From Eimeria necatrix (Eukaryota > Apicomplexa > Conoidasida > Eucoccidiorida > Eimeriidae): a stretch of DNA of 25,164 bases. Below the pieces are notes generated by a model. It was not told where the DNA came from, did no database searches, and saw nothing but the letters and a program-made list of their open reading frames with translations. Positions 9,950 through 19,865 of this stretch are shown here, one piece after another. The position numbers and the translations under genes are program-made. Numbering within the stretch: the first letter of the stretch is position 1; every line of letters begins with the position of its first letter. The stretch covers positions 1-25,164 of the forward strand of contig NW_013654425.1 of NCBI RefSeq assembly GCF_000499385.1, in the 5' to 3' direction.

Positions 9950-10573
9950 ATGGTTTGCAAAACCTGTCACCAGCAGTGGAACCAGTGCCGACACAGCATA
10001 GTGGCGGACCTTCTGTCCCAGCAGCAAAGTAGATCTTTCTGCTTCTCTGAGTTACTTCTTCCTTCTTTAAATCGTCAAGTTTACTTCAAAAAAATCATTC
10101 TCATTTGTTCCTCAATATCCATGTTATGGGGTCTCTTGTTGCCCAGGATGTACCGCCCCCTGCTACGTTTCTTCATTGCTTCTTTGCCCGTGTGGTTGGC
10201 AACGCATGGTGCCAATGAAGGAGAATGCGCCAGCATCGTTGTGACTACGGAATTGCCTTCAGAATTTGAAACACTTACCAATACAGGCTTCTCTGTCCCT
10301 GTTCAAAGAGGTCGGCGAACAGCACTACGCTTGTGGACGCTGTTCGTCGTGGCGGCCGCTCTCGCTGTGACATTTTTAGTGATGAAGTGCTTCAATGGTC
10401 TCCGAGCAGGAAAAAAAGCAGAGTATGGCACGCGAAGACTTGCAGAAGCTCCTGACGACTCTTGTTTTGTAAGCGCTGCTGAAAAACGTAGTCTGAAAAT
10501 GAGCTGTAGCCTTTGGGCACCTCACGGTTGTCCCTCAACTCTGAAATATGATGTTTCACAAGTGTGGTGCTGA
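9950..10573 (+). CDS. Candidate single-pass membrane protein with RRLAE motif (likely one exon)
   Basis: A 207-codon frame, the most convincing coding candidate here. The ATG at 9950 has a good context (AAAACATGG). An alternative ATG at 10148 (residue 67) follows an acceptor-like TCTTGTTGCCCAG and would start a signal-peptide-like MYRPLLRFFIASLPVWLATH. Residues 101-120 are acidic to neutral. Residues 121-126 are basic (GRRTAL), then residues 127-147 form a clear transmembrane segment (LRLWTLFVVAAALAVTFLVM). RRLAE follows at residues 162-166 (10433-10447), 14 residues after the membrane. Basic residues before the segment favour a type II signal anchor, placing RRLAE in the lumen. RxLxE is the form of motif cut by Plasmodium plasmepsin V and Toxoplasma ASP5. 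A donor-like GTAAGC at 10469 falls exactly after codon 173, so the last 34 codons may be intron. No family recognised; no further exon seen. Confidence 0.5.
   Translation: MVCKTCHQQWNQCRHSIVADLLSQQQSRSFCFSELLLPSLNRQVYFKKIILICSSISMLWGLLLPRMYRPLLRFFIASLPVWLATHGANEGECASIVVTTELPSEFETLTNTGFSVPVQRGRRTALRLWTLFVVAAALAVTFLVMKCFNGLRAGKKAEYGTRRLAEAPDDSCFVSAAEKRSLKMSCSLWAPHGCPSTLKYDVSQVWC
10145..10146 (+). other. Candidate 3' splice site
   Basis: AG preceded by a pyrimidine-rich run (GTCTCTTGTTGCCC) and followed by GATG. If used, the coding exon starts at 10147 and the upstream hydrophobic codons of the 9950 frame would be intron rather than protein. Unproven. Confidence 0.3.
10469..10474 (+). other. 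Candidate 5' splice site GTAAGC
   Basis: GTAAGC matches the extended donor consensus and lies between codons 173 and 174 of the frame starting at 9950 (phase 0), seven codons after RRLAE. The exon side (TTTT) is a poor match to the usual AG. Unproven. Confidence 0.35.
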
Positions 10574-11379
10574 CACCAAATGTTCTCAGTTCGCATTGTG
10601 GTAGTTTTCTAGAGTGCTTCGTGACGTTGGTCACGTGTTTTATGTCGGTACCGTGTTCCCTACCGCACCAAGCGCGCGAAGATCTCTTGAGTGACTGGTA
10701 GGGCGAGACGTTTCAGAGCACTAGCCACAGCTGGTGCCAAGGCTACAGGGAGCTGTGCAATCTAAAAACAGAAGCCAGCTGCAAAGCTCGAGCGCTGCGT
10801 GTTCGGTTGGCCAGCGACAGCGATATGAATAACTCAATAAGCTGCCTGCTGATACGTACACCTGCCTATGTGCGCAAAGCAAAGCTTACCTTAGTGTCAC
10901 TTGCATTGCTGCATCGTCGCTATGCAGCACACTGTCAAGACGGCTTGCTTGGTTGGGTGAGCTATTCAAAAGCATGCCCTTTGATCACCCTTTGCGGTGT
11001 TTACACGGCTCCAAAGCTTAATCTGGTCGAAACTTTGCAGGGCAGGCAAAACGCGAACTGTTATGGCATCCACGGGGTGCATTTTACTCTCTTTGGATGG
11101 CGAAAATGGGAAATATGAAGGTGCACTGCTTGTTCCGGGTGACTGGCAGCGGGAAACCAGAATAAGATAGATGATATATTATCAAAGGCGCGACTGCTAC
11201 ATGCAACAAATACATGTTCCGCAATGCCGCATGACTATAAAGCTCAAGCAGCAGGATGAAAAGTGGGGAAATGATTTGCAGTAGAGCATCAGGCAGCTGA
11301 CAGTCCTTTAATTCCAGGCTAGGCGCAATTTATGTAGGAAATGCGAAAACCTGTTCAAAATACCTGCAAAGCCATCGCA
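10574..11379. other. No clear gene; left flank of the tandem array
   Basis: A frame at 10807-11118 (+, first ATG at 10825) has no recognisable motif. GGGAGCTGTGCAATC at about 10746 is one period (about 1.07 kb) upstream of the first clear array anchor at 11821 and might be a worn copy, but no other module lines up between 10750 and 11380, so I do not extend the array to it. Confidence 0.35.
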
Positions 11380-11820
11380 AGTGCGCGAAAGAGTATTTGT
11401 CTGGAGGCACACAGCGAGCATCGACGCAACTGCTCAGGCAAAGATGTGCGACGGGCTATCACGCAAAGTTGCATATCTCGTGTTGATGAATTCACGACAC
11501 GAATACATTTTGGGTCCCCAGTGTAGCCATATGTGGCAGCTACAATTGAGCCGGTGGGAAAGCTGTATGCTGTTATCCCATTGCCATCCACCTTCGTGCG
11601 TTGTCCTTGACACCGCCACGCTACTCACATTATGCTGCGTGTGGCTTAGCGAGATTTGACAAACAGCTTGTAGGCCTTTGCAATCGCTTGCCAACGAAGT
11701 AGCGTGGCCAGCCAAAGCGCACGTATGCAGGCAGGGTGACTTGGCGCTTAGCCCTTACTGCAAGAAACTCTGCACAACTTTTCGCGCATAGCTGACCACT
11801 GCAGCTTGATCGAGCATCTG
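11380..11820 (+). repeat. Array monomer 0, partial
   Basis: Only the last part of a monomer is recognisable: GTGCGTTGTCCTTGACACCG near 11596 (the +800 module), CCTTACTGCAAGAAACTCTG near 11753, and CTGCAG at 11799, 22 bp before the next anchor. The beginning has decayed or was never present. Confidence 0.55.
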
Positions 11821-12889
11821 TAGAGTTGTGCACCAGTCACTGAAACGCAGCATAAATAGTGAAACCGTACTGGTCAGAAATTGCTATCTACGCTGCGTGT
11901 ATGCTGAAGTTGAGTAAGGTGAGTTGAGAGCACTGCGAAGAAAAGAATGAAAAACTGCATGGGATGGAGTGTCGAGAATGGTAGCATTAATGCTTGGAAT
12001 TTGATGCCTGCAAACGGGTACGGAATCAGTCGCAGTTGATAATGATGGACGCAATTGGCCCACATTAACGCGGAAATCCGGCAGCTGATGAGGGAATTAA
12101 AGCGTTTGCATGTTTTGTTTTGTGGCATCGGTGCGTGTTCGCCAGAGGCGTTAAAATTGTGAAAACTTCGAGCGTGCATTGCGCAGTTTGTGCTTGTTGG
12201 ATTGTCTCGAAGTATGCTGGAAGTGATAAAAGAACGGAAGATCATGATCGGGGCATCTAACTGCCTGAGACTGCTTTGTCTGTGGGATTTGCATGCGTAG
12301 AGGCTGAAGTAGCTTGTCGAAAAGTTGTTTGAGGGTTGTGAGAGCGCGTAGTTTGCATAGAGTCGGGAGAGTTGACCGTGTATAAATGCATGACAAGTTC
12401 CGACGCATTTTTGCAAAGAAGTCTTGCGAGATGCCTCCGCACAAAGTTGCTTTTGCCTCGCGCCAGAATTGCCTGGCAGAGCAACAGATGCGTTACTCTT
12501 GCGCTTGTACGCTAGAGATTTAATTTGCGACTGTTTCGCAGTGCTCTTTTCGCGCCTGCAAGAGTGTTGTATTGGGGCGTACGCATGCTGCTATCAGGCT
12601 ATCCTCCTTTCGGGTGTGTCTTTGACCGCCGCGTCGAGCGCAGAAAGCTGAATATGTTTTGGCGTGATTCACAAGATGCGTGACGGTCTCGAGGCATGCG
12701 TGGCAGTGCGCTGGCGCGCAACGATACAGGGCGGATCTTCGCAGGCACTAGGCTGTGTTGCATGGCGCTTGCTGCAGTTAACGTTGGAGAAGCTTAGTGG
12801 AATTCCATGACTTTATTCAAGACTGCTTGTTACTGTTGGTAGAAACTCACTCATCTAGAATCTGCATGTGTAGTTCTGTTTGACGTCAA
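11821..12889 (+). repeat. Array monomer 1 (1069 bp)
   Basis: Starts with TAGAGTTGTGCACCAGTCAC. GGAATCAGTCGCAGTTGAT lies at 12022 (+201), GCGTAGAGGCTGAAGTAG near 12295, a TTGCAAAGAAGTCTTGCGAG and GTTGCTTTTGCC module near 12411-12457, and GGGTGTGTCTTTGACCGCCG near 12611. Minus-strand frames across it (for example 11874-12416) are not supported as genes. Confidence 0.8.
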
Positions 12890-13969
12890 TCGAGTTGTCC
12901 AACATTTACTTGCATGCAGCATCAGCAGTGAAAACGCACTTGGCACAAGTGATTCTAGGTGTGTGCTTGCTCTGGGGAAAATAGGATGTGCATTGCTGTC
13001 CAGGCGCTGCTGCAAATGAAGGGGCGGGACATTGTGCAGGATTGAGGTGTCTTTGGCAATTGCTTAAATGCCTGGCGTTCAGTAGCTGTAGCCTGTTGCG
13101 GAATCGGTCAGAGCCGGTTGTAGCACTCATAAAATACGTAGGCGCTTGTGGACCACTAAGAACGAGATCGAAGAGCTGGCGCGGAAATGAGAACGCACGA
13201 GATTGAATAGATGGTGCGGGCGTGAGAGCGTTTCTCTTTTGCCGTTCATTACTCAAGTACAGACTCGCTTTTCAATGTTTAATGACCTGCATCGCAACCA
13301 TAGAAGCGCCAAGGATGTAATTAGCGTTCTCAGAGCCACGGTATGTTTGTGCGTATATTGGCAATGACGTACGGTTATGAGTTTCCGGTGGGGTCTGCTG
13401 CGTGTACAGGCGCAGCGGTTGGAGTATATTGTCGAGGGCTTTGTCAGTATCGGTGAGATCGCTTGGGATTCTTGTTCGATAGTAGAGAGTTACGTAAAGT
13501 GCATGGCTGATTTCGACGCAGTTGAGCGGAAAAATCTTGCAAGCATCTTTCTTGCGACATTGCTTTTGCAGCTTAGGCAGAAGTGACTGGCTGCATGTAA
13601 AATACACATATGCTGCATTTGTGATGCACAGTTTCGCTACGCAGTTTAAGTCAAGTTTAGTTTGGGCAGTCAGCAAAATAAGCAATTGAAATCCGAGCAC
13701 GCAATTTTCCTGATGCCAACACGTCAGATTTGTGTTAGGAGATTCAACTTTGGCCGCATGATCCTGCTTGATCTTCGGCGTGCCTTCGACGCAATAAAAA
13801 GCCCCCTGCACTTGCAAAGGAGTGACGTAGGATATCGAGATGGACGCCTCTTACGGAGGCTAACTAATGCGCCACATACTCAGTGAACCCTGCAGCAAAT
13901 ATTCGTTGTATTCGGTCAGTAAGCAACACTTTGCCGGCAGCTTACGGCTGCAGCTTGGTAGGGCGTTTG
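12890..13969 (+). repeat. Array monomer 2 (1080 bp)
   Basis: Anchor TCGAGTTGTCCAACATTTAC, with TGTAGTTCT instead of CTGCAG upstream (subtype B). GGGGAAAATAGG near 12974, GGAATCGGTCAGAGCCGGTT at 13100 (+210), TTTGTGCGTATATTGGCAAT near 13346, and GTGCCTTCGACGCAATAAAA near 13781. Its last 55 bp belong to the 154-bp block repeated at 15387. Confidence 0.85.
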
Positions 13970-14068
13970 TAGAGTTATGCAGAAGTGATTCATAGGCAGT
14001 GTCAGGCGTGACGTGCTATTGGCCAGCAGTGGCTGTCGGTGTGCTGCGTGCATGGGGAAACAAAGAGT
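13915..14068 (+). repeat. 154-bp block, copy 1
   Basis: Matches 15387-15540 at 149 of 154 positions without indels, far above the usual similarity between monomers. Identity stops sharply at both ends. It spans the CTGCAG box, the anchor and the GGGGAAACA box. Confidence 0.95.
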
Positions 14069-15022
14069 GCGTTGAGAGTCTGCAGGGTTTGGATATAAAC
14101 GGAGAAGAAACTGTAGAATTTCATTTCCATGTTTTGTATCTCTGTAACACGGTGTTCGGCATATGCAGGGTGTTGTGGAATCGGTCACAGGCGATTGTAA
14201 AAAGAGGAATAGTGTTGACCGCTGGTTCGAAGGGAGATCGGAAAAGGAATGCGGGCAGCAGAGCAATTGGCGCTTTTGTTTTGACTGCAATTGGAGCGCA
14301 CAGAAACGGCGAATGCGTTTGCCATGCACCTTGCATTTCTTACGTTTCAATTGGTTTTTCTGCATGCTGGCAGCGAACGCCAATACTGGGGCTGAAGCGG
14401 ATCTACTGGCTTCCTGAGTTGAGAGTGCAGACGCAGTGGGTGGAGTAAACCGTGCAAAGGGTATTTGGGAGTGATGGGACTGTTCACCGGGCTCGCAGGA
14501 GGGCGACAGGCAAGACGACGTTCACGACAATATTCGAGGCATCTATGCAGCGACGTCTGCGAAGTGGCTCCTCCAGAGGTTGCGTGTTTGTCGCGCAGAT
14601 GGGTTTATGTGTGGCTGTGAAGCCTGCCTGCGAATCTTGCGGCCTTTTAACTTTTAGTTCAATGCTTGGCTCCAGCGCATTGCCGTTTTAGTAACAAGGA
14701 GAATCCGTTATTGAGATATTTGTGTTCTATCACCCTGTCATCCAGATTTCATACGTGTCTTTGACTCCGCCAGGCCGAACGCATGATGCTGGTTTTGGGT
14801 TGGCGTGTTTCACGAGCCGGTTGATGGCCTTTGGAGCTGCACAGCAGTGAGGTGGAGCGCATCCAGACACAGGAAATCACTGCAGGCATGATGCGTTTCC
14901 TGTAGGTGGCTTTGTAGAAATTGGTAGGCGTTTCATGGCAATCTGCAAACGTTGTTGGTTGCACTTTGTGAGTCGATACTGATTCATCTAGAATTTACGA
15001 GTGTAGTTCTACCTGGCATCAG
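13970..15022 (+). repeat. Array monomer 3 (1053 bp)
   Basis: Anchor TAGAGTTATGCAGAAGTGAT with CTGCAG at 13948 (22 bp upstream, subtype A). GGGGAAACAAAGAG near 14054, GGAATCGGTCACAGGCGATT at 14177 (+207), GCAGACGCAGTGGGTGGAG near 14428, and CGTGTCTTTGACTCCGCC near 14753. Confidence 0.85.
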
Positions 15023-15441
15023 TAGAGCTGGGCAGCATTCAAGTGCATTCATGCATTGGAAGCAGTGAAGATGTATTAGTGAGAAGTGAATCTAGGTGGG
15101 TTGCTTGCGTGAGGGAAAACAGGACGTGCGTAAATGGCCTAGAGGTGCTGCAAGCGAAAGGGCGAGATATTGTGTTGGATTGAGGCATCACTGGTTGTCA
15201 GTTTAAAGCCTGGCGTCCATTGACTGTGGCGTGTTGTGGAGCCGCTCATAGTCAGGCGTATAAGACAAGAATTACGAAGACACTTAGCTCCAGCTGGGAG
15301 CCATATCCGACCGGCGGTGTTGACAGACATTGACAGACATTGAGTGCCGCTTCAGTGCAAGGTGTTCCAAATATTTGTTTTTTTTAGTCAGTAAGCATTA
15401 CTTTGCCGGCAGTTTACGGCTGCAGCTTGGTAGGGCGTTTG
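15023..15441 (+). repeat. Array monomer 4, internally deleted (419 bp)
   Basis: Subtype B anchor TAGAGCTGGGCAGCATTCAA. It aligns with monomer 2 up to about 15310, including GGAGCCGCTCATAGTCAGG at 15238 (+215), then jumps to the terminal module (GAGTGCCGCTTCAGTGCAAG near 15342). About 650 bp between the +290 and +940 modules is missing. A duplicated TGACAGACAT sits at the junction. Confidence 0.85.
15321..15340 (+). repeat. 10-bp tandem duplication at deletion junction
   Basis: TGACAGACAT occurs twice in tandem exactly where monomer 4 loses its middle part. Confidence 0.9.
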
Positions 15442-15540
15442 TAGAGTTGTGCAGAAGTGATTCATAGGCAGTGTCAGGGGTGACGTGCTATTGGCCAGCA
15501 GTGGCTGTCGGTGTGCTGCGTGCATGGGGAAACAAAGAGT
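15387..15540 (+). repeat. 154-bp block, copy 2
   Basis: Second copy of the block at 13915-14068, 1472 bp downstream, five substitutions and no indels. Sequence on either side is unrelated at this level. Confidence 0.95.
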
Positions 15541-16504
15541 ACCTAAAGAGTCTAAAAAGTATGGTGATGGCTGTTTGAAAGAGTGGGAATATTGGCTGGC
15601 TAAAAACGAGAACTTTTGTGTTTTGCGTCCTCCTTAATCAATGCCTGCGCTACGGCACGACAGCAAGCTCCATGCACTGAGATGGTGAATACTTCGCGTC
15701 CGCATCTAGCATTCTCTCGGTTTCAACTCGTTTGTGTATGTGCTGGCAGTGGCGAAGAAACGTGTAGGAAGAAACGAGAAAAAGTCTACCTGCATGAGCT
15801 ATTAAAAGAGCCTTCGAAGATTTAAGTAGACCGTAGAAGGGCTCGTGCAAATGCTTACTGCGAAGAAACAACCCAGAAGGAAAATTCGTGTACGTGTGAT
15901 ATCGGTGCAGACATTGAATCTGAAGTGGGCCGTGGAGTGGTTAGGAAAACAATTGAGTTAACAGCCAAGAGGATGTGCATGACTGCGACGGGAAATTAAC
16001 ATTTGACGGCGCTGTCCGACGCACTTGTGCAGAGAGATAGAGCAAGGAGCCTCCGCAAAAAGCTGTGTTTTTCTGCGTGGACACAGGAATGCCAGGCCAT
16101 AGGGTGTGTAGGCGAATTGTGCATTTTGAGACTATAGGTTAAGTGAGAATGGTTTTTGAATAACGTGGTTTCGACGGCCAGGGGAATGCTCGATTGGGTC
16201 CTATGCAGGCACTTGCCAATCCACCTTTCGGGTGTGTCTTTGCCGCATCGAACGCAGAACGCTGCAAGTGTCTTGACAGAATTCGAAGGACTCGTGGCAG
16301 TCTTGTTTCCCGGCAGTGGGATGGCGCGCAACGACATAGGGCGGATCTGTACAGGTACTATGCCGTGTGGAATGGCCTTTGCTGCAGGCAACTTTGCAGC
16401 AGTTGGATGAGGTTCAACAACAATCTGCAAAAGCTGCTGGTTGCTTTTTGTTGGTCAACACTCATTCATCTACAATCTACCACTGTATTTCTGTTTGGCG
16501 CATG
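15442..16504 (+). repeat. Array monomer 5 (1063 bp)
   Basis: Anchor TAGAGTTGTGCAGAAGTGAT with CTGCAG at 15420. After 15540 it resumes with GATGGCTGTTTGAAAGAGTG, a segment found about 150 bp later in monomers 7 and 9, so the +205 module appears lost. TTTGTGTATGTGCTGGCAGT lies near 15731, GGAGCCTCCGCAAAAAGCTG near 16047, and CGGGTGTGTCTTTGCCGC near 16228. Confidence 0.8.
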
Positions 16505-17618
16505 TAGAGTTGTGCTACATTCACTATTATGAACCATCAGCACTGATGACGTGTTGGACACAAGTGGCTCTAGTTGCATGCGTGCTTGGGAGAATAAAGG
16601 AGGTGCGTTAGTATCCTGGCGGCGGCGCAAATTGAAGAGTAGAGGCGTGCACAGGAATGAGGTGTCTTTGGTAATCGCTTTAATGCATGGCATTCAGTGG
16701 TTCGTATTTGTTGCAAAGTTTATCAGAGTCGATTATTCTAGATAAAAAACTACAGAGGCATTTGAGTCCCGCTAGGAACGAGATCGAACAAGTGGGGCGG
16801 ACATGAGAGAGCTTCTGCTCCGTGTTTTGCGACGCGAATGCAGATCCTCTATTTGTGCAGCATATGCGTTGCATGATAACAGTGAAAACGCCTAGCATGT
16901 GCTGTGTATTCTGTGCGCGTCGTTTTGTTTGCGTGTATGTTGTCATTGGCGCAGGAATTAAGGCTTCTGCTGGCGCGGAAAGTCGGGCTGTCCAAGGCCG
17001 TCTGCCTGTTGCGTGTGTGCGCAAACGTGGCGGCTACGTAAATTGCCGAATTGTTTGTCGGTACTTACGAGACCGCTGAGGTTGCATGTGCGATATTGAA
17101 GAGTGACGTAAAGTGCATCGCTGATTTCAATGCATCCACGCAGCGAACGCTTGCAAACAGCTTTCTTGCGGCATTGCTTTTGTAGCTCAGGCACGAGTGA
17201 CTGGTTGCACGTGAAATACTCATATGCTGCTTTTGTGAAGAATCGTTGCATTATGCGGTTTTAGTTAAGTCTGATTTGGGCAACCAGCAGAATGAGCTAT
17301 TTGAAGCGGAGTACTCTATTTTCCTGACGTTTAGATATAAGCTGTGCATGAGGCGCTTCTTCGTTGACCGCATATTGTTGCTTGTTCTTTGGCGTGTATT
17401 TGACACAATATGATGCTAGCTGCAATCACGTCGCAATCACGTAGCACAACGCGATTGGCGTTCTTTATGGAAGTTGCGTGACACTCCATTTCGCTCCTAG
17501 AGCACTCAACGCTGCTGACACTGATTGCCGTTTCAGTACGACCTGCTACAGAGACTCGTTTTATTTGGTCAATGGGCAGTGGCTCATAGTTTACGACCGC
17601 AGTTTGGTCGGGTATATG
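16505..17618 (+). repeat. Array monomer 6 (1114 bp)
   Basis: Subtype B anchor TAGAGTTGTGCTACATTCAC. TATCAGAGTCGATTATT at 16721 (+216), TTTGCGTGTATGTTGTCATT near 16927, CTTGCAAACAGCTTTCTTGC near 17150, and TTGCTTTTGTAGCTCAGGCA near 17174 closely matching monomers 2 and 8. Confidence 0.85.
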
Positions 17619-18831
17619 TAGAGTTGTGCAACAGTGACTCATAAGCGGAGTGACCCGTGACATAGTATTGCTCCAAAGTGGCTTTTGGCGCTTTGTGAGC
17701 GGGGAAACAGGAAGTGAGTTGAGAGTCTAGAAGCTTTGAAAATAGATAGAGAACATATTGCGTAGGATTGACGGTTGATCATGGCGTTCCTGAGGCATGG
17801 CGCTGGTTGGCTGTGGGCTGTTGTGGGATCTGCCAAACTGCCAAACGCGATTATGGTAGTCAGAAAATCCCACAACGATTGTTGCAATGCAGAAAAGAGA
17901 GACTGGCGGCTTGGACAAAGGAGCCTTTGTTCTAATGGGCGTTTTCACGAGAGGTGTGCGGATGTAATATTCCTACGGCAAACTGCATGCACTGAAACGG
18001 TGAACGCTTCAAGTATGGACCACGTACGCTGTCCTCTGCTCATTTATGCTTATGTTCACAGTGGAAAAAGAACGAAGCCTCATGCTTGAGCAAAACGTTT
18101 GAGTGTGTTGACACCAGCGCGGAGCCTGGATTAGATTTTCTAAAGGCTCGTCGATATTATGAAGTCTAATAGCGGATGTGCAAGTTAGTGGCGGGCGTTT
18201 AGAAGCGCACAGCAACCTCTGGCGCATCTGTGCGGGAAAGATTTGCAAGGTGCCTCCACACGCAATTGCTTTTGTGCCACTCAAAAAGACTGACGCCTGT
18301 GTACAAGGTGGACATACATATTGAAGTGCACATGAAGCTCCGACGCGTTTGTGTAAGAGTTCTTCCAAGCGGCCTCCGCACAAGGCTACTTGTGTCCCGC
18401 ACACAGGTAGGCGCGTCGCCATAAAGTCTGTATGCAAATCGCGCATTTTCAGCGTAGAGTTCCAGTGAGTGACTGTATCGTAGTCTGAGTTTGCTATCTG
18501 TGAGAATGTGCTATTGGGGCATGTGCAAGCTATTGACCTACAACCCAGATTTCGGATGTATCTTTGACCGACAGCTCGATACGACGCTGTATGTGTTTTG
18601 GTATGTTTCGCAAGATGCGCGAGAATCTCAGGTGTTGCGAGGCAGTTCGGTGGCTCGAAGCCAGACAGGGAAGATAATCAGTTACTTTGCTGTGCTACAT
18701 GGGGCTTGCTGCATGTAACGTTATAGAAATTAGATGGCGTTCCACTGCAATATGCACAAACGTTTAGTTGCGATTTTTTTGCTGACACTCAATTATATAG
18801 AACCCAAGAGTCCAGTTCTATCTAGAATAAG
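17619..18831 (+). repeat. Array monomer 7 (1213 bp, longest)
   Basis: Anchor TAGAGTTGTGCAACAGTGAC with CCGCAG, a one-base CTGCAG variant, at 17597. CGGGGAAACAGGAAGTG near 17700. Its excess length is explained by a repeated TTGCTTTTG-type module (about 18230-18300 and 18350-18415). GTATCTTTGACCGACAGC lies near 18558. Confidence 0.8.
18230..18415 (+). repeat. Local duplication inside monomer 7
   Basis: GTGCCTCCACACGCAATTGC near 18250 and GGCCTCCGCACAAGGCTACT near 18371 both correspond to the single module near 12430 in monomer 1. Both are preceded by AAAGATTTGCAAG- or AGAGTTCTTCCAAG-like sequence. The offset is about 120 bp, matching the extra length of this monomer. Confidence 0.55.
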
Positions 18832-19865
18832 TAGCACTGCGCAACATTCACCAGTGTGCAGCGTCAGCAGTGAAGACGCATTGGCCAGGAGCGGCTATCG
18901 GTGTGTTCCGTGCTTGAGGGAAGGTGTGTTGATAGCCCAGAGGAGCTGCGAATGCACTGGCGACGTATGAAATGGAGGTGCTGTTGGCTGTCACGTGCCC
19001 ATTTGGAGTCGGCCAGAGCCGATTGTGATGGACATAAAATATACAGGCTTTTGCGAGCCTCTGGGAACAATTTCGGTCACGTGCTAAAACAGGAGAGTGC
19101 CTTTCTTTTGCGTTTCTTACTCCAAGTGCACATTCTTTGTTTATGAGTCAGATGCCCTGCATCGCAATTTTAGAACCGTCGAGGATCTACTTAGCTTTCT
19201 GGGCGTCCCAGTTTCTTTGTGCGTATAGTGGCAATGATGTAGGGCTGTGGGCTTCTGTTGGGGCAGTGAGTCTGGTTGTTTTATAGTATCTCTCTACTGC
19301 GTGTGCAGACAAAGCGGCTGTATTACAGCGTCGATGTGTTTGCTCGTAGTAAGGCCGCCTAGGCTGCATATTCGATAATAAAGGGCGACGTAAATTGCAC
19401 GGCAGATGCCGATACATATGCGCAGCGAACTCTTGCAAGCAGCCGTCTTGCGAAATTGCTTTAGTAGCTCAGGCATCAACGCCTGGCTGAGCGTAGAATA
19501 CTCATGTCTTACATTCACGGATTAAAGGTACGCTGAATGCTTTTATGGTAGTCTGATTTAGGCGGTTTGATGAATGAACGGTTGGGATCTCAGCACGCTG
19601 CCTTCATGAAAACCATGTTTTAGCTGTGTCTTCGGCTCGGGGGGCTGATTTTTGGTGTCTTTGACGGAACATGACTGCGTCTCTAACTGCAGGGTATTCA
19701 CGTAGCAAAACGACGTAGGCGCTGCCTATGGACACTTTGTAGCACCCTGGTACAGGAAACGCTGCTGATTTTGAGCGTCATTTCAGTACGACCTGCTGCA
19801 AAGCCTCCTTCCGTCGGTGGACAGTATTTTAAACTAGTTTACGAGTACACTTTGACTGGGCATTT
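18832..19865 (+). repeat. Array monomer 8 (1034 bp)
   Basis: Subtype B anchor TAGCACTGCGCAACATTCAC followed by CAGCGTCAGCAGTGAAGACG. GGAGTCGGCCAGAGCCGATT at 19005, TTTGTGCGTATAGTGGCAAT near 19215, CTTGCAAGCAGCCGTCTTGC near 19432, and GGTGTCTTTGACGGAACAT near 19655. Confidence 0.85.

Noticed and set aside
10807..11118. Frame after the RRLAE exon as its next exon
   Set aside because: No convincing acceptor leads into it, its composition is unlike the upstream exon, and no motif supports it.
11874..12416. 180-codon minus-strand frame in monomer 1
   Set aside because: It lies wholly inside a satellite monomer, is not kept open at the same place in other monomers, and has no recognisable motif.
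13272..13817. Minus-strand frame with relatives at 16958-17251 and 19294-19518, first thought to be a gene family
   Set aside because: The similarity follows from the DNA repeat. Substitutions are not concentrated at third codon positions, and frames begin and end differently in each copy.
14217..14232. GGTTCGAAGG resembling a tRNA B box
   Set aside because: No A box or foldable acceptor and anticodon arms at the right distance; it is within a satellite monomer.
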